Shown: positions 1-7,383 of the stretch, piece after piece | Numbering within the stretch: position 1 is the stretch's first letter | Layout of the letters: each line of letters begins with the position of its first letter | Source: DASZMJ01 sp035551935 | GTDB lineage: Bacteria > Planctomycetota > Planctomycetia > Isosphaerales > Isosphaeraceae | Length of the DNA stretch: 10,369 nt | Reading direction: 5' to 3' | NCBI GenBank assembly: GCA_035551935.1 | Contig: DASZMJ010000070.1 | Location: forward strand, 1-10,369 | Program-made: the position numbers and the translations under genes | Notes under the pieces: model-generated | Databases searched by the model: none | What the model saw: the letters and a program-made list of their open reading frames with translations, nothing else | What the model was told of the DNA's origin: nothing

Positions 1-18
1 GTGGCCGCGGGCGCCGCC

Positions 19-44
19 CACGCCCTTCGCGGACTCAGGGCGTG
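19..44 (-). terminator. Weak hairpin downstream of hldD
   Basis: Arms CACGCCC (19-25) and GGGCGTG (38-44) form a perfect 7-bp stem with a 12-nt loop. It starts 22 nt beyond the hldD stop codon on that gene's transcribed side. There is no T-tract after it, so intrinsic termination is only a possibility. The rest of 1-66 shows no gene. Confidence 0.25.
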
Positions 45-66
45 CCACCCGGCCGGGGCCTTTCCC

Positions 67-1044
67 TCATGCCGCGTTCCGGGCCGCGGGCCCGGCCCCG
101 CGCTCGGCCTCCCAGGCGGCGAAGGAGCGGGCGATGCCCTCTTCGAGTGACAGGAAGGGGGCGTCGTAGCCGGCGGCGCGGAGGTTGGCGAGGTCGGCCT
201 CGGTGAAGCTCTGGTACTTGCCGCCGAGCGAGGCCGGGAACGGCACGTAGCGGACCTCGCCGCGGCCGAGGCGGGCGATCAGGGCGCGGGCCACGTCGTT
301 GAAGCTCCGGGCGCGGCCGGTGCCGACGTTGTAGACCCCGCGCCCGCCGACCTCGAGCGCGAACCGGAGGTTCACCGCGGCGACGTCGTCGACGTGCACG
401 AAGTCGCGCCGCTGCTCGCCGTCGCCGAAGCCGCCCGTGCCGGCGAACAGCCGCGCGACGCCGTCATCCTTCAACTGGTTGTACAGTTGATAGACCATCG
501 ACGCCATCCGCCCCTTGAACCGTTCGTTCGGGCCGTAGACGTTGAAGTACCGCAGGCCCACGACCGTCGTGTCGACCTCGACGGCGAGCCGGCGCACGTA
601 GCGATCGAACTGGAGCTTCGAGTAGGCGTAGACGTTCAAGGGCCGCTCGTTCCCGGCCTCCTCGGCGAACTCGTCGCCCGCGCCGTAGACCGAGGCGCTG
701 GAGGCATAGACCATCGGCGCCCGTTGCGCGAGCGCGAGGTGGAGCAGCTCCTTGGAGAATGTGTAGTTATTATCCATCATGTAACGGCCATCGGCCTCGG
801 TCGTGTCGGCGCAGGCCCCCTGGTGGAGCACGGCCGTCACGCGCCAGGGCGGCCCGCCGCGGCGGACGAGGTCGCGGAACTCGTCGAGGTCGAGGTAGTC
901 GGCGATGTCGCGGTCGCGGAGGTTGACGAAGCGGTCGCCGTCCTCCAGCGTGTCGACGGCGACGATCTCGTCGATCCCGCGCCCGTTGAGGGCGCGGACG
1001 ATGTTGCTGCCGATGAAGCCGGCGGCGCCGGTGACGATGTACAT
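67..1044 (-). CDS. hldD: ADP-L-glycero-D-manno-heptose-6-epimerase
   Basis: Cytoplasmic short-chain dehydrogenase/reductase-type epimerase that converts ADP-D-glycero-D-manno-heptose to the L-glycero form, the activated heptose for the lipopolysaccharide inner core. The 325-aa product is close to the usual family length of about 310. It shows the NADP-binding motif TGAAGFIG (residues 5-12), the GACADTTE segment (76-83), the MMDNNY signature (89-94), the catalytic SS pair (115-116) with YxxxK (Tyr139, Lys143), the second active-site lysine in FKGRMAS (Lys177) and the family C-terminal pattern TEADLANLRAAGYD (281-294). The ATG is preceded by GGAAGGAG about 9 nt upstream. No other heptose gene lies in the window, so the pathway partners must be elsewhere. 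It is transcribed away from the DUF1264-cyd operon. Confidence 0.96.
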   Translation of the reverse strand: MYIVTGAAGFIGSNIVRALNGRGIDEIVAVDTLEDGDRFVNLRDRDIADYLDLDEFRDLVRRGGPPWRVTAVLHQGACADTTEADGRYMMDNNYTFSKELLHLALAQRAPMVYASSASVYGAGDEFAEEAGNERPLNVYAYSKLQFDRYVRRLAVEVDTTVVGLRYFNVYGPNERFKGRMASMVYQLYNQLKDDGVARLFAGTGGFGDGEQRRDFVHVDDVAAVNLRFALEVGGRGVYNVGTGRARSFNDVARALIARLGRGEVRYVPFPASLGGKYQSFTEADLANLRAAGYDAPFLSLEEGIARSFAAWEAERGAGPAARNAA

Positions 1045-1106
1045 GGGCGCAGGCTCCTTCCAACGCGCAACGCTGTCGCTTGGCCCGCGTCCCCGGGCCC
1101 AAGCCT

Positions 1107-1135
1107 CTCGTAGCCGAAGGAGAGGATACCGTCAA
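1107..1135 (-). promoter_or_regulatory. Possible hldD promoter
   Basis: On the minus strand TTGACG (1130-1135, five of six matches to the sigma-70 -35 box) is followed after 17 nt by TACGAG (1107-1112, a poor -10 box). A hairpin with a one-base bulge (1079-1087 with 1094-1103) lies just downstream, near the predicted transcript start. This is pattern matching only, and the housekeeping consensus of this organism is assumed. Confidence 0.28.
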
Positions 1136-1190
1136 TGGCGATTCCCGCAGGATCGCGAACCCGACGAGGGCCGTCGTCTGCCTCCCCTCG

Positions 1191-1209
1191 CCCCTCCCGG
1201 GGGGAGGGG
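1191..1209. repeat. GC-rich hairpin in divergent spacer
   Basis: CCCCTCCC (1191-1198) and GGGAGGGG (1202-1209) form a perfect 8-bp stem with a 3-nt loop, immediately before a palindromic repeat copy. It lies between divergently transcribed genes, so a terminator role for either neighbour is unlikely. It is probably part of a dispersed extragenic repeat or a local structure. Confidence 0.5.
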
Positions 1210-1217
1210 AGCCGGAC

Positions 1218-1238
1218 GGCGTGTGCAACACGCCCTAC
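1218..1238. repeat. Palindromic repeat, copy A
   Basis: GGCGTGT-GCA-ACACGCC (1218-1234) followed by CTAC (1235-1238). It is a 7-bp perfect stem with a 3-nt loop. The same arms and the same CTAC/GTAG border occur in two further units at 9225-9291, so this is a repeat family within the window. It directly precedes a candidate promoter of the DUF1264-cyd operon. Confidence 0.7.
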
Positions 1239-1267
1239 TTGCCTTGTTGACTGAGAAGGCATAAAGT
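1239..1267 (+). promoter_or_regulatory. Possible promoter of DUF1264-cydAB operon
   Basis: TTGCCT (1239-1244) and TAAAGT (1262-1267) are separated by 17 nt; each matches the sigma-70 consensus at four of six positions. The stretch is markedly AT-richer than its surroundings. A transcript from here would have a leader of about 55 nt containing a CCGGGG/CCCCGG hairpin (1280-1298). Candidate only. Confidence 0.38.
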
Positions 1268-1328
1268 CCAGAAGGCCGGCCGGGGCACGGGTCCCCGGGC
1301 CACGAGCAGCTCAAGGGAGGGCACCGGG

Positions 1329-1973
1329 ATGAAGAGCAACACGAGGTCGGCGCTGCGGGCGTGGCCGTTGGTGGCGGCGGGGGTGGTGGGGATGGTCGTG
1401 GGATCGGTCCTCACGAGCGGGGCGCGGCCGGTCGCGGCGGGGGACGACAAGGGGCACGCGCAACGTCCGACCGGCCCGAAGGCGCCGATCGAGGAGGTGC
1501 TGCACTGCCCGTTGGCGTTCGCGGGCCTCCACCTGCTCAAGGACCTGCCCGAGTATTCGCAGGTCGCCTATCACTACTGCAAGCCGCTCAACGACGAGGT
1601 CAACCAGTGCGTCCTCTACGACGGCCACGGCCCCGACGCCCGCCTCATCGGCGTCGAGTATCTCGTCAGCGACCGCATCTACCAGGCGATGCCGGCCGAG
1701 GAGAAGGCGTACTGGCATGACCACAAATACGAGGTCGACGCCGGCCTGCTCAAGAGCCTGACGCAGTCGGGGGCCGACGAGAAAGCGACGCTGGCGAAGG
1801 TTCGCACGCTCTGGGGGAAGGTGTATCATACGTGGGCCTCGGGCAAGTCGTACCCGAGCGGCCCGCCGCGGCTCTTCTGGTCCGTGACGGGCGTCGAGCC
1901 GTTCACGCTCCCGGTCGGGGCGAAGCTCCCCACCGAGATGGCCAGGGGGGCCGACCGGGCGGCCGGCGGGTGA
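1329..1973 (+). CDS. DUF1264 (oil-body-associated-protein-like) exported or membrane-anchored protein
   Basis: A 214-aa protein of the DUF1264 family, whose plant members are the oil-body-associated proteins (OBAP). The biochemical role in bacteria is not established as far as I know. Residues 12-30 are a hydrophobic segment after an Arg-containing N-terminus and before an Ala-rich stretch (AGARPVAAG-like), consistent with a signal peptide or single membrane anchor. The DUF1264 core spans about 53-195 with YHYCKPL (81-87), NQCVLYDG (92-99), IGVEYLVSD (107-115), YWHDHKYEV (128-136) and KVYHTW (164-169). Histidines and cysteines (Cys60, Cys84, Cys94) are prominent in it. GGGAGGG lies 7 nt before the ATG. 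The gene ends 18 nt before cydA on the same strand, so co-transcription with the quinol oxidase is likely; a role in oxidase assembly, membrane lipid or quinone handling is only a guess. Confidence 0.85.
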   Translation: MKSNTRSALRAWPLVAAGVVGMVVGSVLTSGARPVAAGDDKGHAQRPTGPKAPIEEVLHCPLAFAGLHLLKDLPEYSQVAYHYCKPLNDEVNQCVLYDGHGPDARLIGVEYLVSDRIYQAMPAEEKAYWHDHKYEVDAGLLKSLTQSGADEKATLAKVRTLWGKVYHTWASGKSYPSGPPRLFWSVTGVEPFTLPVGAKLPTEMARGADRAAGG

Positions 1974-1991
1974 TCGGGAGTCCTCGCGGCG

Positions 1992-3287
1992 ATGTCGAAC
2001 CTCCTGGCGGCGCGTTGGCAGATGGCGGTCTCGCTGGGGTTCCACATCATCTTCGCCGCGATCGGCATCGCCTTGCCGCTCATGATGGTCGTCGCCGAGG
2101 GGCTCTGGCTCCGGACGGGCGAGCCGGTGTATCGCCTGCTCGCCCGCAACTGGGCCCGAGGCGCGGCGATCCTGTTCGCCGTCGGCGCCGTCTCGGGGAC
2201 GGTCCTGTCGTTCGAGCTGGGCCTTCTCTGGCCGGGGTTCATGAAGTTCGCCGGGCCGATCATCGGCCTCGGCTTCGGCCTGGAGGGGTTCGCGTTCTTC
2301 ACCGAGGCCATCTTCCTCGGCATCTACCTCTACGGCTGGGATCGTGTGCCGCCGCGGGCGCACCTGCTGGCCGGGGTCGTCGTGGCGGCCAGCGGGGCGC
2401 TGTCGGGCATCCTGGTCGTCGCGGTCAACGCCTGGATGAACGCGCCGAGGGGCATCGAGCCGATCGACCCGATCGCGGCCCTGCTCGGGCCGGCGGCGCT
2501 CTCCGAGACCATCCACATGACGATCGCCTCGTACGCGGCGACCGGCTTCCTTGTGGCGGGTGTCCATGCGTTCTATCTGCGTCGCGACCGCGCGAACCTC
2601 TTCCACCGACGGGCGTTGGCGATCGCGCTGGGCGTCGGCGGGGTCGCGGCGGTCTTGCAACCGATCAGCGGCGACTACTCGGCGCGGGTCGTGGCGCGGG
2701 CCGAGCCGGTGAAGCTAGCGGCGATGGAGGGGCAGTTCCGCACCGAGCGCCGGGCCCCCCTGCGGATCGGCGGCCTGCCCGACCCGGCCACGGAGCAGAC
2801 CCGATTCGCCCTGGAGGTCCCCGGCGGGCTCAGCTTCCTCGCCTACCATGACCTGAACGCCACGGTGAAGGGGCTCGACGAGTTCCCCCGCGCCGACTGG
2901 CCGCCGGTGCCCGTGGTCCACCTCGCGTTCCAGACGATGGTCGGCTGCGGCACGGCCATGATGGCCGTCGCCTTCTGGGCGGCCCTGGTGGCCTGGCGCC
3001 GTCGGGCGTTGCCCGACGGCCCGAGATTCCTCGCGGCGGTCGCGCTGGCCAGCCCGCTCGGGGCGATCGCGATCGAGGCCGGCTGGACCGTCACCGAGGT
3101 CGGCCGCCAGCCCTGGATCATTCGCGACGTGATGAGGACGAGTGCCGCGGTGACCCCCGTGCCGGGGCTCTGGTTCTCGTTGGCGGGATATACGACGCTC
3201 TACGTGATCCTGGGGGTGATCGTCGTGTTCATGCTCCGGCTCCAGTTCCGGGCCGACCCGGCGGCGGTCGAGGGGGCGTCGAAATGA
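1992..3287 (+). CDS. cydA: Cytochrome bd-type quinol oxidase subunit I (short Q-loop)
   Basis: Membrane subunit carrying the three haems; it oxidises quinol and reduces oxygen to water. At 431 aa it is shorter than E. coli CydA because the insertion after the quinol loop is missing (short or CioA-like Q-loop class). Residues matching E. coli landmarks are visible: His18 (haem b595 ligand), Glu98 and Glu105 in GLEGFAFFTEA, His175 (haem b558 ligand), Lys241 and Glu246 in KLAAME (quinol site), Met316 (haem b558 ligand), and Trp365/Glu369/Arg372 in the stretch ending GRQPW (371-375). The position of E. coli Arg391 is Gln314 here. About nine hydrophobic segments are apparent. GGGAG precedes the ATG by 11 nt. 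It follows the DUF1264 gene by 18 nt and overlaps cydB by 4 nt (ATGA), implying translational coupling. Confidence 0.96.
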   Translation: MSNLLAARWQMAVSLGFHIIFAAIGIALPLMMVVAEGLWLRTGEPVYRLLARNWARGAAILFAVGAVSGTVLSFELGLLWPGFMKFAGPIIGLGFGLEGFAFFTEAIFLGIYLYGWDRVPPRAHLLAGVVVAASGALSGILVVAVNAWMNAPRGIEPIDPIAALLGPAALSETIHMTIASYAATGFLVAGVHAFYLRRDRANLFHRRALAIALGVGGVAAVLQPISGDYSARVVARAEPVKLAAMEGQFRTERRAPLRIGGLPDPATEQTRFALEVPGGLSFLAYHDLNATVKGLDEFPRADWPPVPVVHLAFQTMVGCGTAMMAVAFWAALVAWRRRALPDGPRFLAAVALASPLGAIAIEAGWTVTEVGRQPWIIRDVMRTSAAVTPVPGLWFSLAGYTTLYVILGVIVVFMLRLQFRADPAAVEGASK

Positions 3288-4336
3288 ACCCCGCGACGAT
3301 CCCCGCCGAGTCGGCCACGGCAGCGGTGATGGTCATGGCCCTGACGGCCTACGCCCTGCTCGGCGGCGCCGACTTCGGCGCGGGGGTCTGGGACCTCCTC
3401 GCCCGCGGCCCCCGCGCCGAGGCCCAGCGGAACCTGATCGCGCACGCGATCGGCCCGGTCTGGGAGGCGAACCACGTCTGGCTGATCATCGTCGTCGTCC
3501 TGCTCTTCACCGGCTTCCCCGCCGCCTTCGCCGCGATCGTGACGGCCTTGCATGTCCCCTTGTCGCTCATGCTCATCGGGATCGTCCTGCGCGGCTCGGC
3601 CTTCACGTTCCGGAGCTACGACAACACCGAGCTCGGCCGACGCCGCTGGAACCGGGCGTTCGCCATGCCGAGCGTCGTGACGCCCGTCCTGCTCGGCATG
3701 ATCCTCGGCGCCGTCGCCGCCGGGAACCTGCCGGCGCGGCCGACGACCGTCGGGGACCTGTTCGGGCCCTGGCTCCGGCCGTTCCCGATCGCCGTGGGCT
3801 TCTTCACGCTCGGCCTCTTCGCCTACCTCGCGGCCGTGTACCTGATCCTCGAGACCGACGAACCGGCCCTCCGCGACGACTTCCGCCGCCGTGCGCTTAT
3901 CGCGGCGGTGGCGGTCGGGGCCCTGGCCTATGCGGTCTACCTGCTGGCGCGCGACGCGGCCCCGCTGGTCTTCCAGGGCCTCAATTCGGCCTCCTGGGGG
4001 TTCCAAATCCGGGTCGCGACTGGGGCCTTCGCGATCCTGGCGCTGACGGGCCTCTGGTTCCGGCTCGATCGCCTGGCCCGGGGCGCGGCGATGGCGCAGG
4101 TCGCCCTGATCCTCTGGGGCTGCGCCCTGGCCCAGTCCCCCTACCTCGTCCCGCCGACCCTCAGTATCCGCAACGCCGCCGCGCCCGCCGTCGTCCACCG
4201 CCTCTTGCTCGGCGCGCTCGCGATCGGCTCGATGATCTTGCTGCCATCGCTCTATTATATGTTCCGCGTGTTCAAGGGTCACACCTTAATGCGGAATTCG
4301 GAATTCGGATTACGGAATGCAGAAAAGACGGGATGA
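3284..4336 (+). CDS. cydB: Cytochrome bd-type quinol oxidase subunit II
   Basis: The second core membrane subunit of the bd oxidase, forming a heterodimer with CydA. Family signatures are present: GGADFGAGVW (27-36, with the conserved Asp30), IGPVWEANHVWLI (56-68), LRGSAFTFR (102-110) and WGCALAQSPYLVPP (278-291). About eight transmembrane segments can be seen along the chain. The natural family end would be near YYMFRVFKGH (324-333). The last 15 or so residues are encoded by short tandem repeats (see 4292-4342), so the stop codon appears to have been displaced by extragenic repeat DNA. The ATG lies in the cydA stop (ATGA overlap). No cydX-like microprotein or cydDC was found in the window. 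The ACT gene converges from the other strand, 24 nt after the stop. Confidence 0.95.
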   Translation: MNPATIPAESATAAVMVMALTAYALLGGADFGAGVWDLLARGPRAEAQRNLIAHAIGPVWEANHVWLIIVVVLLFTGFPAAFAAIVTALHVPLSLMLIGIVLRGSAFTFRSYDNTELGRRRWNRAFAMPSVVTPVLLGMILGAVAAGNLPARPTTVGDLFGPWLRPFPIAVGFFTLGLFAYLAAVYLILETDEPALRDDFRRRALIAAVAVGALAYAVYLLARDAAPLVFQGLNSASWGFQIRVATGAFAILALTGLWFRLDRLARGAAMAQVALILWGCALAQSPYLVPPTLSIRNAAAPAVVHRLLLGALAIGSMILLPSLYYMFRVFKGHTLMRNSEFGLRNAEKTG

Positions 4337-4342
4337 CGGGAT
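4292..4342. repeat. Short tandem repeats at cydB 3' end
   Basis: Four successive 7-bp units, CGGAATT, CGGAATT, CGGATTA and CGGAATG (4292-4319), are followed by an 8-bp duplication of GACGGGAT (4327-4334 and 4335-4342). The cydB TGA stop lies across the junction of the second pair. From memory, runs that translate as NSEF/RIPNSAL-like peptides occur in spurious reading frames of many planctomycete genomes, which fits a dispersed extragenic repeat; I could not check this. Confidence 0.75.
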
Positions 4343-4354
4343 GTCCGGCCCCGT

Positions 4355-4368
4355 CCGCGATCACGCGG
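4355..4368. terminator. Small hairpin between convergent genes
   Basis: CCGCG (4355-4359) and CGCGG (4364-4368) make a 5-bp stem with a 4-nt loop across the stop codon of the ACT-domain gene, in the 24-bp gap between convergent genes. It could serve as a weak bidirectional terminator, but it is short and has no T-tract. Confidence 0.2.
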
Positions 4369-4852
4369 CGAGGTCGGCCTCGCAGAGGATGTCGAAGCCC
4401 TTGTCGTGGAGGGTGGTGCTGGCCTGCTCGACGTTGTCGATGTGCATGGCGACGGCGGAGCGGCCGTGGGGGTGGACGAGCAAGGGATAGGCATAATGGA
4501 TGTTGATCTCCGCCTGGATCAGCGCCGAGCAGAGGTCGACCAGCGACTGCGGGCCGGCGGGCAATTCGACGGCGAGGATCTCGTTCTCGGCGAAGGCGAG
4601 GTTGCTGTTGCTGAGGATCTCGCGGCCTTGCTCGGGGTGGCTGAGGATCAGGCGGAGGATGCAGCAGTCGGCCGAGTCGGAGATCGACAGGCCGACGATC
4701 TTGACCTTCGAGCCGTGGAATTCGCGGACGACCTCCAGGAGCTGGCCGACGCGGTTCTCCAGGAAGATGGAGTATTGCGTGACCGTCGGCCAGTCGCGGC
4801 CGTGGAGGGTCTCGAAATCGACGGCGTCGCCGGCGCCCGCGCCGAAGCTCAT
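4361..4852 (-). CDS. Tandem ACT-domain protein
   Basis: A 163-aa protein with two ACT-like modules, about residues 26-97 (starting QYSIFLENRVGQLLEVVREF, then KIVGLSISDSADCCILRLIL) and about 101-158 (SLVDLCSALIQAEINIHYAYPLL). ACT domains usually bind amino acids and regulate a linked enzyme. No enzymatic domain is fused here, so a stand-alone regulatory or ligand-sensing role is inferred. Genome annotations of similar planctomycete proteins sometimes say acetolactate synthase, but no catalytic domain of that enzyme is present. The frame stays open to an ATG at 4942, but the ATG at 4852 is preferred because GAGGA lies 5 nt before it and the upstream 30 residues are low-complexity. It follows the kinase gene by 125 nt and is probably a separate unit. 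Confidence 0.82.
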   Translation of the reverse strand: MSFGAGAGDAVDFETLHGRDWPTVTQYSIFLENRVGQLLEVVREFHGSKVKIVGLSISDSADCCILRLILSHPEQGREILSNSNLAFAENEILAVELPAGPQSLVDLCSALIQAEINIHYAYPLLVHPHGRSAVAMHIDNVEQASTTLHDKGFDILCEADLAA

Positions 4853-4961
4853 GAGGGTCCTCGCTCGCCAGGCCAATGAGGCGCCGACCGGCCCGACCTT
4901 GGGGAGAGCGTCGGCGGGCGAGGGCGGCGGTCCGATCCTCAATCACCGGGCAGTGTAACGG

Positions 4962-4977
4962 CCGGGCCGGGGCCCGG
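4962..4977 (-). terminator. GC-rich hairpin right after kinase stop
   Basis: CCGGGC (4962-4967) and GCCCGG (4972-4977) form a 6-bp stem with a 4-nt loop abutting the kinase stop codon on its transcribed side. There is no T-tract. It may slow transcription between the kinase and the ACT gene. The rest of 4853-4961 shows no gene. Confidence 0.35.
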
Positions 4978-7380
4978 TCAATGGCCCTCGGCCGGTGCCG
5001 AAGTCAGCCGGTCGCGCAGGGCCCGCGCCGCGGCCGAGCTTGGCCGCAGCGCGGCGGCGACCTCGGCGTGATGGCGGGCGCGGTCGGGCCGGCCGGCGCG
5101 GTCGAGGGCCTCGGCCAGCAGGGTCCGGACCCAGGGGTCGTCCGGGTCGAGCCCGACGGCCCGGTCGAGGAGGGCCAGCGCGGCGTCGGGCCGGCCCTCC
5201 AGGTCGCGGATCAAGGTCCAGCGGACGCAGGCTCGGGCCGTCTCGGTGGCCCCGGGACCCGGCCCTGCGGCTGGCTCGGGCCGGAGCCCGCCGAGCCGGC
5301 GCCCGCAGCGGACGCGGAGGGCCTGCCACGCGGGGCTCGTGCCGTCGACGGCGGCGGCCCGGTCGCAGAAGCCCAGGCCCTCGCGCGCCGCCTCGGGGTC
5401 GCCGGGCCGGGCTCGCTCCATCATCACGACGCCGAGGAACAGCAGGTCGTCGACCTCCCGGACCAGCCGATCGCGGCGGGCCGGGTCGAGCAGAAAGAGC
5501 TCGGGCGACCGGGCCCAATCGGGGTTCTCCAGGACGAAGAAGGGCTGCAATGCGCGTTCCAGCTCGTCCAAGGTCGTGGCGTCGACCGGGCCGAGCAGGC
5601 GGCGGCGGAGCACGTCGGCGTCGCGGACGAGGGCGTCGGCGGCGCGGCGGCGCGCCAGCGACTGGCCGGCGAGGTGCCCCAGTCGCACCGCCCGGCCGTC
5701 GAGGTCGTCGAGCCCGGAGACGCGGGCCGCGAGCCGATCGGCGGCGTCGAAATCGGCGATCGCCAGGTCGAGATGGCCGCCCGCGAGGGCCCGGTCGCCG
5801 GCGTCGAGGAAGCGGCGGACCTCGGCGGCGACGCCGGCCCGGTCGGCGCGCGAGTCGCGGCCGCGGTCGAAGGCGACGCCGAGCAGGAACGCGGCCGTCG
5901 CCGTCAGCGAGAGGCTCAGGCAATGCCGTCGGGCCCATCGCAGCGACCGGCTCGGCTGCGGCTCGCGGGCGAAGCGAAGCGGGCCGTCGTCGGCCACGGC
6001 CTGCAAATCCATGGCCAGCTCCGAGGCCGTGGCGTAGCGCCTCGACGGGTCCGGGGCCAGGCACTTGCGGACGACGGCCTCCAGCGCGGGGGGGACCTCG
6101 GGGTGCAGGTCGCGCAGCCCGGGGGCACCGGCCCGACGCTCCTCGGCGGCGCGGCGGAGCACGTCGGCCATCGAGATGCCGCCGGCCGGGTTCGAGAACG
6201 GCCGCGATGTCGCCAACGCCTCGAACAGCACGACCCCCAGAGCATATAAATCGCAACGCGCGTCGATGCGTTCGCCGTGGCCGTCGGCCAGCGCGTCGAG
6301 GTGCTCGGGGGCCATGTAGGCGAGCGTCCCGCCCAGCGCCGCCGGGGCGCCGTCGGGGTCGTCGAGGCGGGGGTCGTGCGCGAGGTTGAAGTCCAGCAGC
6401 ATCGGCGTGCCGTCGGCGGCGATCAGGACGTTCGACGGCTTGATATCCCGGTGCAACACCCCGCGCTCGTGCGCGTGCTGCAACGCCTCGGCCAGCCGCG
6501 CGCCCCACCACGCGATCGCCCGGTCGAACGACCGGCTTGCAAGGGCCCGCCGGCCGAACGCCCGCGGCTCCGCCGTCGCCGCCGCCGGCTCCAGCCGATC
6601 GAGGGCCGCGACCAGCTCCGCGCCCGAGACCGCCCCCCGCGCCTCGGGGTCCTTCAGCACGTCGGCCAGCGTCGTCCGGCCCAGGTACGGCATGCAGAGC
6701 AGGTAGAGCCCGGCCGCCGGGTCGATCCGGTACGAATAAACTGGAACGATATGCGTATGCTGCAACCGCGCCAGGGTCTGCGGCTCGCGCGAGCCCGCCC
6801 GCGTGACCTTGAGCGCCACCGGGCGGTCGGCGAGTTGCCGCTCCTCGGCCAGGAAGACCCTCGAGAACGAGCCGCGGCCCAGCTCCTCGACGAGCCGGAA
6901 GCCGGCGATCGTCTGGCCGACCTCGGGGAACGGCACGTCGGTCAGGTCCGCGACGTGCAACGGCGTCGAGTCGCACGAGCCGATCAGGTCGTGGATCTCC
7001 AGGACCCTGCGCAACGGGGCGACGAGGCCGGGGAATCGGCCGTAATACTCGTCGGGCTCGGGCGATTCGCCGGCCTCCTCGCGGAGGCAGAACTCCTCGT
7101 AGATCAGGGCGACGAGCGCCTCGATGGAAAGCTCGGGATAGCGACTCCGGTACGACTCGACATCCACCCGCTCGCCGGCCTCGCGGCGGAGGCCCATCTC
7201 GGCGCGGAGCAGGGCCAGGAGCGCCGCGGGACGGCGGTCGGGGTCGTCGGGGAGGAAGTCCTCGGGGTCGGGACGGCGGCCGGGCCGGTCGCGCCAGGCG
7301 GCCTCGAAGCGGCGCGCCAGCGCGGCCGAGCCCGGGGACGACGCCTCGTCCCAGGTCCGGGCGGCGGTCGTCGAGCCCAT
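4978..7380 (-). CDS. Membrane Ser/Thr protein kinase with TPR-like C-terminus
   Basis: An 800-aa Hanks-type kinase. Residues 20-135 contain two copies of a helical motif ending in SRYPEL and GRFPGL, seen in planctomycete kinases. The kinase domain spans about 158-470: Gly-loop GRGSFSRV (168-175), Lys191 in VALK, likely alpha-C Glu199, HRDIKPSN with Asp312, Lys314 and Asn317, DFN (330-332) instead of DFG, APE (357-359) and the alpha-F Asp377. The region between VALK and the next strand is short, and there is an insert of about 50 residues before HRD. One membrane segment lies at about 486-504, so the C-terminal half with TPR-like helices (about 513-550 and 715-790) would be on the far side of the membrane. 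All catalytic residues except the DFG glycine are present, so it is probably active. It begins 3 nt after the sigma-factor stop. Substrate unknown. Confidence 0.93.
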   Translation of the reverse strand: MGSTTAARTWDEASSPGSAALARRFEAAWRDRPGRRPDPEDFLPDDPDRRPAALLALLRAEMGLRREAGERVDVESYRSRYPELSIEALVALIYEEFCLREEAGESPEPDEYYGRFPGLVAPLRRVLEIHDLIGSCDSTPLHVADLTDVPFPEVGQTIAGFRLVEELGRGSFSRVFLAEERQLADRPVALKVTRAGSREPQTLARLQHTHIVPVYSYRIDPAAGLYLLCMPYLGRTTLADVLKDPEARGAVSGAELVAALDRLEPAAATAEPRAFGRRALASRSFDRAIAWWGARLAEALQHAHERGVLHRDIKPSNVLIAADGTPMLLDFNLAHDPRLDDPDGAPAALGGTLAYMAPEHLDALADGHGERIDARCDLYALGVVLFEALATSRPFSNPAGGISMADVLRRAAEERRAGAPGLRDLHPEVPPALEAVVRKCLAPDPSRRYATASELAMDLQAVADDGPLRFAREPQPSRSLRWARRHCLSLSLTATAAFLLGVAFDRGRDSRADRAGVAAEVRRFLDAGDRALAGGHLDLAIADFDAADRLAARVSGLDDLDGRAVRLGHLAGQSLARRRAADALVRDADVLRRRLLGPVDATTLDELERALQPFFVLENPDWARSPELFLLDPARRDRLVREVDDLLFLGVVMMERARPGDPEAAREGLGFCDRAAAVDGTSPAWQALRVRCGRRLGGLRPEPAAGPGPGATETARACVRWTLIRDLEGRPDAALALLDRAVGLDPDDPWVRTLLAEALDRAGRPDRARHHAEVAAALRPSSAAARALRDRLTSAPAEGH

Positions 7381-7383
7381 CGC

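Noticed and set aside
1311..2660. Minus-strand open frame of 449 codons opposite the DUF1264 and cydA genes
   Set aside because: Low-complexity Arg/Asp/Glu composition and complete overlap with well-supported genes show that it is a shadow frame.
3200..4282. Minus-strand open frame of 360 codons opposite cydB
   Set aside because: It is a highly charged low-complexity translation antisense to conserved transmembrane segments of CydB.
4853..4942. N-terminal extension of the ACT-domain protein
   Set aside because: The extra 30 residues are Pro/Ala-rich with no ACT similarity, and a GAGGA site precedes the ATG at 4852.
4943..6976. Second minus-strand frame of 677 codons overlapping the kinase
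   Set aside because: The kinase frame contains every catalytic motif. This frame is a Pro/Arg/Gly-rich frame-shifted copy.
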